Shown: positions 5,953 through 9,165 of the stretch, piece by piece
How positions within the stretch are numbered: position 1 is the first letter of the stretch
Layout of the letters: each line of letters starts with the position of its first letter
From: Clostridia bacterium
GTDB lineage: Bacteria > Bacillota > Clostridia > Oscillospirales > CAG-272
Length of the DNA stretch: 9,165 bases
Direction: 5' to 3'
Assembly (NCBI GenBank): GCA_024404475.1
Contig: JAKSPV010000053.1
Span: 1-9,165, forward strand
Program-made: the position numbers and the translations under genes
Notes under the pieces: generated by a model
The model's input: only the letters and a program-made list of their open reading frames with translations
What the model was told of the DNA's origin: nothing
Database searches by the model: none

Positions 5953-7332
5953 ATGAATTACCGTACCGAACACGATTCGATGGGCGAGGTCGCAGTCCCC
6001 GCCGACAGATACTGGGGCGCGCAGACCGAGCGTTCCCGCAACAATTTCAAGATCGGCGCCGGCCGCGAGACGATGCCTCCCGAGATCATCCGCGCATTTG
6101 GCTATCTGAAAAAAGCCGCCGCGCTGGCGAACGCGGAGCTCCGCCCCGAGAAAATGACCTCCGAGAAATGCGCCGCGATCGCCGGCGCCGCCGACGAGGT
6201 GATCTCCGGAGCGCTCGCCGGGCACTTCCCGCTCGTCATCTTCCAGACCGGCAGCGGCACGCAGTCCAACATGAACGCGAACGAAGTCATCGCCCGCCGC
6301 GGCAGCGAGATCGCCGGGAAACCGGGGCTTCTCCACCCGAACGATGACGTCAACATGAGTCAGTCCTCGAACGACACGTTTCCGACCGCGATGCACGTTG
6401 CCGCAACACTGATCCTCCGCGAGCGCGTGATCCCCGCGATCGACGTGCTGTCCGCCACGCTCCGCCGGCTTGAAAAAGAGAACGAAGACGTGGTCAAGAG
6501 CGGTCGCACGCATCTCCAGGACGCGACGCCGATCCGCTTCTCGCAGGAGATCTCCGGCTGGCGCGCCGCGCTCGAACGCGACCGCGAGATGATCGTTCTC
6601 GCACTCGATCCGCTCTCTCACCTTGCCCTCGGCGGCACCGCCGTCGGCACCGGGCTCAACGCGCCGCGTGGCTTTGACGTCCTCGCGGCGGAGAAGATCA
6701 CGAAACTGACCGGCTGCCCCTTCCGCACCGCGGAGAACAAATTTCAGGCGCTGACGTCGAAGGACGAGCTCGTCTTCGCGCACGGCGCACTCAAAGCGCT
6801 CGCCGCCGACCTCTGGAAAATGGCGAACGACGTGCGCATGCTTGCCTCGGGCCCGCGCTGCGGCCTCGGCGAGATCACGATCCCCGCGAACGAGCCCGGC
6901 TCGTCGATCATGCCCGGCAAGGTCAACCCGACGCAGTGCGAATCCGTGACGATGGTCGCCGTGCAGGTCATGGGCAATGACGCCGCGATCGGCCTCGCCG
7001 CCTCGCAAGGCAACTTCCAACTCAACGTGTTCATGCCCGTTCTTGCCGACAATTTCCTGCGCTCCGCGCGCCTGCTCGCCGATTCGATGCTCTCCTTTAA
7101 CGAGCACTGCGTCTCCGGCATCACGGCAAACCGCGAGAAGATGCACGAGAATCTTCACCGCTCCTTGATGCTCGTGACGGCGCTGAACCCCTACATCGGC
7201 TACGAGAACGCGGCGAAGGTCGCGCACCTCGCGTTTGAAGAAAACCTGTCGCTCCGCGACGCGTGTCTGAAACTCGGCTTTCTTTCGGCCGAACGTTTCG
7301 ACGAAGTATTCCACCCCGAAAACATGGCCTGA
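5953..7332 (+). CDS. fumC: Class II fumarate hydratase
   Basis: Fumarase C interconverts fumarate and malate in the cytoplasm as a homotetramer and needs no Fe-S cluster. It has 459 residues, against 467 in E. coli FumC. The N-terminus DSMGEVAVPADRYWGAQT (8-25) is typical. Substrate regions are GSGTQSNMNANEV (100-112) and SQSSNDTFPTAMH (136-148). GRTHLQD (184-190) carries the His187 expected in fumarase, where aspartase has Gln. The superfamily signature GSSIMPGKVNP (316-326) contains the catalytic serine loop. The ATG at 5953 is chosen because GAGG (5943-5946) lies 6 bases before it and the N-terminus aligns with FumC. The ATG at 5920 overlaps the promoter, and the one at 5941 has no clear site. 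The malic enzyme gene follows after 27 bases, so malate is passed on to pyruvate or formed from it. Confidence 0.95.
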   Translation: MNYRTEHDSMGEVAVPADRYWGAQTERSRNNFKIGAGRETMPPEIIRAFGYLKKAAALANAELRPEKMTSEKCAAIAGAADEVISGALAGHFPLVIFQTGSGTQSNMNANEVIARRGSEIAGKPGLLHPNDDVNMSQSSNDTFPTAMHVAATLILRERVIPAIDVLSATLRRLEKENEDVVKSGRTHLQDATPIRFSQEISGWRAALERDREMIVLALDPLSHLALGGTAVGTGLNAPRGFDVLAAEKITKLTGCPFRTAENKFQALTSKDELVFAHGALKALAADLWKMANDVRMLASGPRCGLGEITIPANEPGSSIMPGKVNPTQCESVTMVAVQVMGNDAAIGLAASQGNFQLNVFMPVLADNFLRSARLLADSMLSFNEHCVSGITANREKMHENLHRSLMLVTALNPYIGYENAAKVAHLAFEENLSLRDACLKLGFLSAERFDEVFHPENMA

Positions 7333-7359
7333 CGGCTGAGAAATGAGGATATACATAAA

Positions 7360-8532
7360 ATGACGATCCGTGAAGAATCCCTGCAGAAACATTACGAATG
7401 GGGCGGCAAGATCGAAGTGGTCTCCCGCGTTCCCGTTGAAGACAGACGCGACCTTTCCCTCGCGTACACGCCCGGCGTGGCGGAGCCCTGCCTCGAGATC
7501 CAGAAGAATTACGACCTCTCCTTTGATCTGACGCGCCGCTCCAACCTCGTGGCGGTCATCACCGACGGCACGGCAGTGCTCGGCCTCGGCGACATCGGCC
7601 CGGAGGCCGGCATGCCGGTCATGGAGGGCAAATGCGCGCTGTTCAAGACGTTCGCCGACGTGGACGCGTTCCCGATCTGCGTCCGGACGAAGGACGTGGA
7701 CGAGCTCGTGCGGACGATCTGGCTGATCTCCGGCTCGTTCGGCGGCATCAACCTCGAGGACATCGCGGCACCGCGGTGCTTCGACGTAGAGAAGCGGCTG
7801 AAGGAACTCTGCGACATCCCGGTCTTCCACGACGACCAGCACGGCACGGCGATCGTAGTCGCCGCGGCGCTGATCAACGCGCTCAAGATCGTGAACAAAA
7901 AGATGGACGAGATCCGCGTCGTCATCATGGGCGCAGGCGCAGCGGGCTGCGCGATCGGCAAGTTGCTTTGCAGCTTCGGCGTCAAGGATATGATGCTCGT
8001 CAACCGCAAGGGGATCGTCTCGGAGGACAACGAGGGCATGAGCCCGATGCTCGCTGAGCTTGCTTCGATGACGAACCGCGAGAAGAAACACGGCACGCTC
8101 GCCGACGCGATGGTCGGCGCAGACGTCTTCATCGGCGTTTCCGCCCCCGGCATCGTGACGGAGGACATGGTACGCTCGATGGCAAAGGACGCGATCGTGT
8201 TCCCGATGGCAAACCCGACGCCGGAGATCATGCCCGACCTCGCCAAGGCCGCCGGTGCGCGCATCGTCGGCACGGGCAGAAGCGACTTCCCGAACCAGAT
8301 CAACAACGTGCTCGCGTTCCCGGGCATCTTCCGCGGCGCTCTCGACTGCCGCGCGTCCTGCATCAATGAGGAAATGAAGGTCGCCACGGCGCTCGCGCTC
8401 GCGTCGCTGATCCCCGAGAACGAACTGAACGAGGACAACATCATCGTCCCGGCGCTCAACAAGGACGTCGCGCCCGTCGTCGCCGCCGCCGTCATTGAGG
8501 CCGCCCGCAAGACCGGCGTTGCGAGAAAGTAA
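7360..8532 (+). CDS. Malic enzyme, small form (NAD(P)-dependent, decarboxylating)
   Basis: It oxidatively decarboxylates malate to pyruvate and CO2 with reduction of NAD(P), or runs in reverse. At 390 residues it is the small bacterial form without the phosphotransacetylase-like tail of MaeB. Visible features are the catalytic Tyr36 in YTPGV and Lys91 in GKCALFK. Metal ligands lie in NLEDI (Glu132, Asp133) and FHDDQHGT (Asp158). The nucleotide-binding loop is GAGAAG (191-196). Downstream motifs are MANPTPEI (283-290) and FPGIFRGAL (320-328). In the second-strand segment the common Asp is Asn215 (LVNRKG), so cofactor preference is left open. GAGGA (7345-7349) lies 10 bases before the ATG. It is the second gene of the fumC operon, with no separate promoter in the 27-base gap. 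Confidence 0.94.
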   Translation: MTIREESLQKHYEWGGKIEVVSRVPVEDRRDLSLAYTPGVAEPCLEIQKNYDLSFDLTRRSNLVAVITDGTAVLGLGDIGPEAGMPVMEGKCALFKTFADVDAFPICVRTKDVDELVRTIWLISGSFGGINLEDIAAPRCFDVEKRLKELCDIPVFHDDQHGTAIVVAAALINALKIVNKKMDEIRVVIMGAGAAGCAIGKLLCSFGVKDMMLVNRKGIVSEDNEGMSPMLAELASMTNREKKHGTLADAMVGADVFIGVSAPGIVTEDMVRSMAKDAIVFPMANPTPEIMPDLAKAAGARIVGTGRSDFPNQINNVLAFPGIFRGALDCRASCINEEMKVATALALASLIPENELNEDNIIVPALNKDVAPVVAAAVIEAARKTGVARK

Positions 8533-8540
8533 GAAGGATG

Positions 8541-8615
8541 CGCAAGGGGTGCTTTTGCAAAAGCACCCCTTGGCCCCGAAAAACTTGAAAAAGGTTTTCG
8601 ATCTCACCAATATCG
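8541..8615 (+). repeat. Two-hairpin 3'-UTR repeat, copy 2
   Basis: A 28-base perfect palindrome (8544-8571) has the same TTTTGCAAAA centre as copy 1. A GAAAAACTT hairpin (8578-8599) and the identical CACCAATATCG tail (8605-8615) follow. Flanking stem bases differ from copy 1 but stay paired (AAGGGGTGC with GCACCCCTT). It lies between the malic enzyme stop and a terminator, in the same orientation relative to its upstream gene as copy 1. Confidence 0.8.
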
Positions 8616-8621
8616 GAATAC

Positions 8622-8653
8622 AAAAAAGAGGACGCAAAGCGTCCTCTTTTTTT
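8622..8653. terminator. Bidirectional terminator between malic enzyme and tRNA-Gln
   Basis: A 14-bp stem (8622-8635 with 8639-8652) has an AAA loop. T-runs follow on both strands (8647-8653 on plus, 8627-8622 on minus). It ends the fumC operon from the left and tRNA-Gln from the right. Its right edge touches the encoded CCA of the tRNA. Confidence 0.92.
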
Positions 8654-8727
8654 GGCTGGGCCAGCTGGATTTGAACCAGCGGATACAGGAGTCAAAGTCC
8701 TGTGCCTTACCCCTTGGCGATGGCCCA
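8653..8727 (-). tRNA. tRNA-Gln(UUG)
   Basis: On the minus strand, acceptor stem TGGGCCA (8727-8721) pairs with TGGCCCA. It is followed by discriminator G and encoded CCA (8655-8653). The anticodon arm CAGGA-CTTTGAC-TCCTG has TTG at 8693-8695, reading CAA and CAG glutamine codons. The T-arm GCTGG-TTCAAAT-CCAGC is intact. Total length is 75 bases. Confidence 0.97.
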
Positions 8728-8737
8728 CTGTGCGCAT

Positions 8738-8766
8738 ATTATAGCACCGATCGGTCTGCTTGTCAA
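8738..8766 (-). promoter_or_regulatory. Consensus promoter of tRNA-Gln
   Basis: On the minus strand, TTGACA (8766-8761) and TATAAT (8743-8738), both perfect, are separated by the optimal 17 bases. The predicted start near 8731 is only a few bases before the mature tRNA 5' end. The -35 box begins 3 bases after the stop codon of the upstream membrane-protein gene. Confidence 0.93.
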
Positions 8767-8769
8767 CGG

Positions 8770-9165
8770 TCAGAACAGCGCGGCCGCGCCGTACGTGATG
8801 AGCGATGTGATGACGGCTGCCGCCAGAACGCCTGCCGCGATCGCGGGCACGGCGACCTTGGCACGGATGTCAAAAACGCGCGCGACAAGCGCGCCCGTCC
8901 ACGCGCCCGTTCCGGGCAGCGGGATAGCGACGAGGAGAAAGAGGCCGAAGACCTCCGATTTATACAGTTTCTCGCCTTTCTTGGCGGCGCGGTCTTTCAG
9001 CCACGCGACGAGTTTCGCGCCGCGCTTCGAATGTTTTTCCAGGAATGCGAAGACCTGCTTCAAAAACAGCAGAATGAACGGCACGGGAAAAAGGTTGCCG
9101 ATGACGGACACGATGATGACCGGCCAGAGCGGCAGTCCGCTCGCGACACCGAGCGGGATCGCGGC
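8770..9165 (-). CDS. COG2426-type small integral membrane protein, N-terminus cut by window edge
   Basis: The last 131 residues of a membrane protein are visible, reading in from the right edge without a start. The sequence begins AAIPLGVASGLPLWPVII and continues NLFPVPFILLFL. A charged linker rich in Lys and Arg follows, then FGLFLLVAIPLPGTGAWTG and a final hydrophobic helix ending in TYGAAALF. The PLPGTGAWTG motif and overall pattern match the COG2426 / putative small multidrug export family, usually about 150-180 residues. Probably only some tens of N-terminal residues are missing. The export function assigned to this family is weakly founded, so only a membrane role is inferred. A GTG at 9111 is in frame but internal to the conserved region and is not taken as the start. 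No terminator separates the gene from the tRNA-Gln promoter, so read-through into the tRNA is possible. Confidence 0.85.
   Translation of the reverse strand, partial: AAIPLGVASGLPLWPVIIVSVIGNLFPVPFILLFLKQVFAFLEKHSKRGAKLVAWLKDRAAKKGEKLYKSEVFGLFLLVAIPLPGTGAWTGALVARVFDIRAKVAVPAIAAGVLAAAVITSLITYGAAALF

Noticed and set aside
5608..8637. 1009-codon open frame on the minus strand
   Set aside because: It lies opposite fumC, malic enzyme and the helicase end, which have clear catalytic motifs. Its product is a low-complexity Arg/Asp/Val-rich string with no domain, as expected from G/C third-position bias, and it also runs across two terminators.
1..9165. CRISPR array, insertion sequence, phage or toxin-antitoxin genes
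   Set aside because: No regularly spaced repeats, transposase, integrase, phage structural motifs or toxin/antitoxin-like small gene pairs were found.

Overview
The window looks like chromosomal DNA of a GC-rich, Gram-positive anaerobe, most likely a clostridial Firmicute. The support is a T-box riboswitch, consensus sigma-A-type promoters, AGGAGG-type ribosome binding sites, encoded tRNA CCA ends, a stand-alone two-gene SUF-like operon and a small-form malic enzyme. Strong G/C bias at third codon positions creates many long shadow ORFs on the opposite strands. The genus cannot be fixed from the sequence alone.

Layout. (1) 1-1606, minus strand: a 3'-truncated AMP-forming acyl/aryl-CoA ligase behind a promoter and a complete T-box leader whose specifier reads as UAC (tyrosine). 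(2) 1679-3445, plus strand: a divergent operon of a SufC-type ATPase and a SufB/SufD-type scaffold for Fe-S cluster assembly, closed by a strong terminator. (3) 3446-3616: a gene-free convergent region with a simple hairpin and a predicted three-way-junction element containing a copy of a tRNA T-arm. (4) 3617-3832, minus strand: tRNA-Ser(GGA) with its own promoter and terminator. (5) 3874-5853, plus strand: a Suv3-like (mitochondrial degradosome type) RNA helicase with a C-terminal zinc ribbon. It is followed by a palindromic 3'-UTR repeat and a terminator. (6) 5891-8653, plus strand: fumarase and malic enzyme in one operon, followed by a second copy of the same 3'-UTR repeat and a bidirectional terminator. 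(7) 8653-9165, minus strand: tRNA-Gln(UUG) with a perfect-consensus promoter, and the C-terminal part of a COG2426-type small membrane protein.

How the genes work together. Fumarase and malic enzyme link fumarate, malate and pyruvate, fitting anaerobic C4 metabolism. The SufC/SufB pair supplies Fe-S clusters. The most unusual regulatory arrangement is the tyrosine T-box in front of a CoA ligase. It predicts induction of the ligase when tRNA-Tyr is uncharged and suggests a role in acquiring or salvaging aromatic acids for tyrosine supply. The most intriguing non-coding signal is the two-copy 3'-UTR element with compensatory stem changes, placed both times between a stop codon and an intrinsic terminator.
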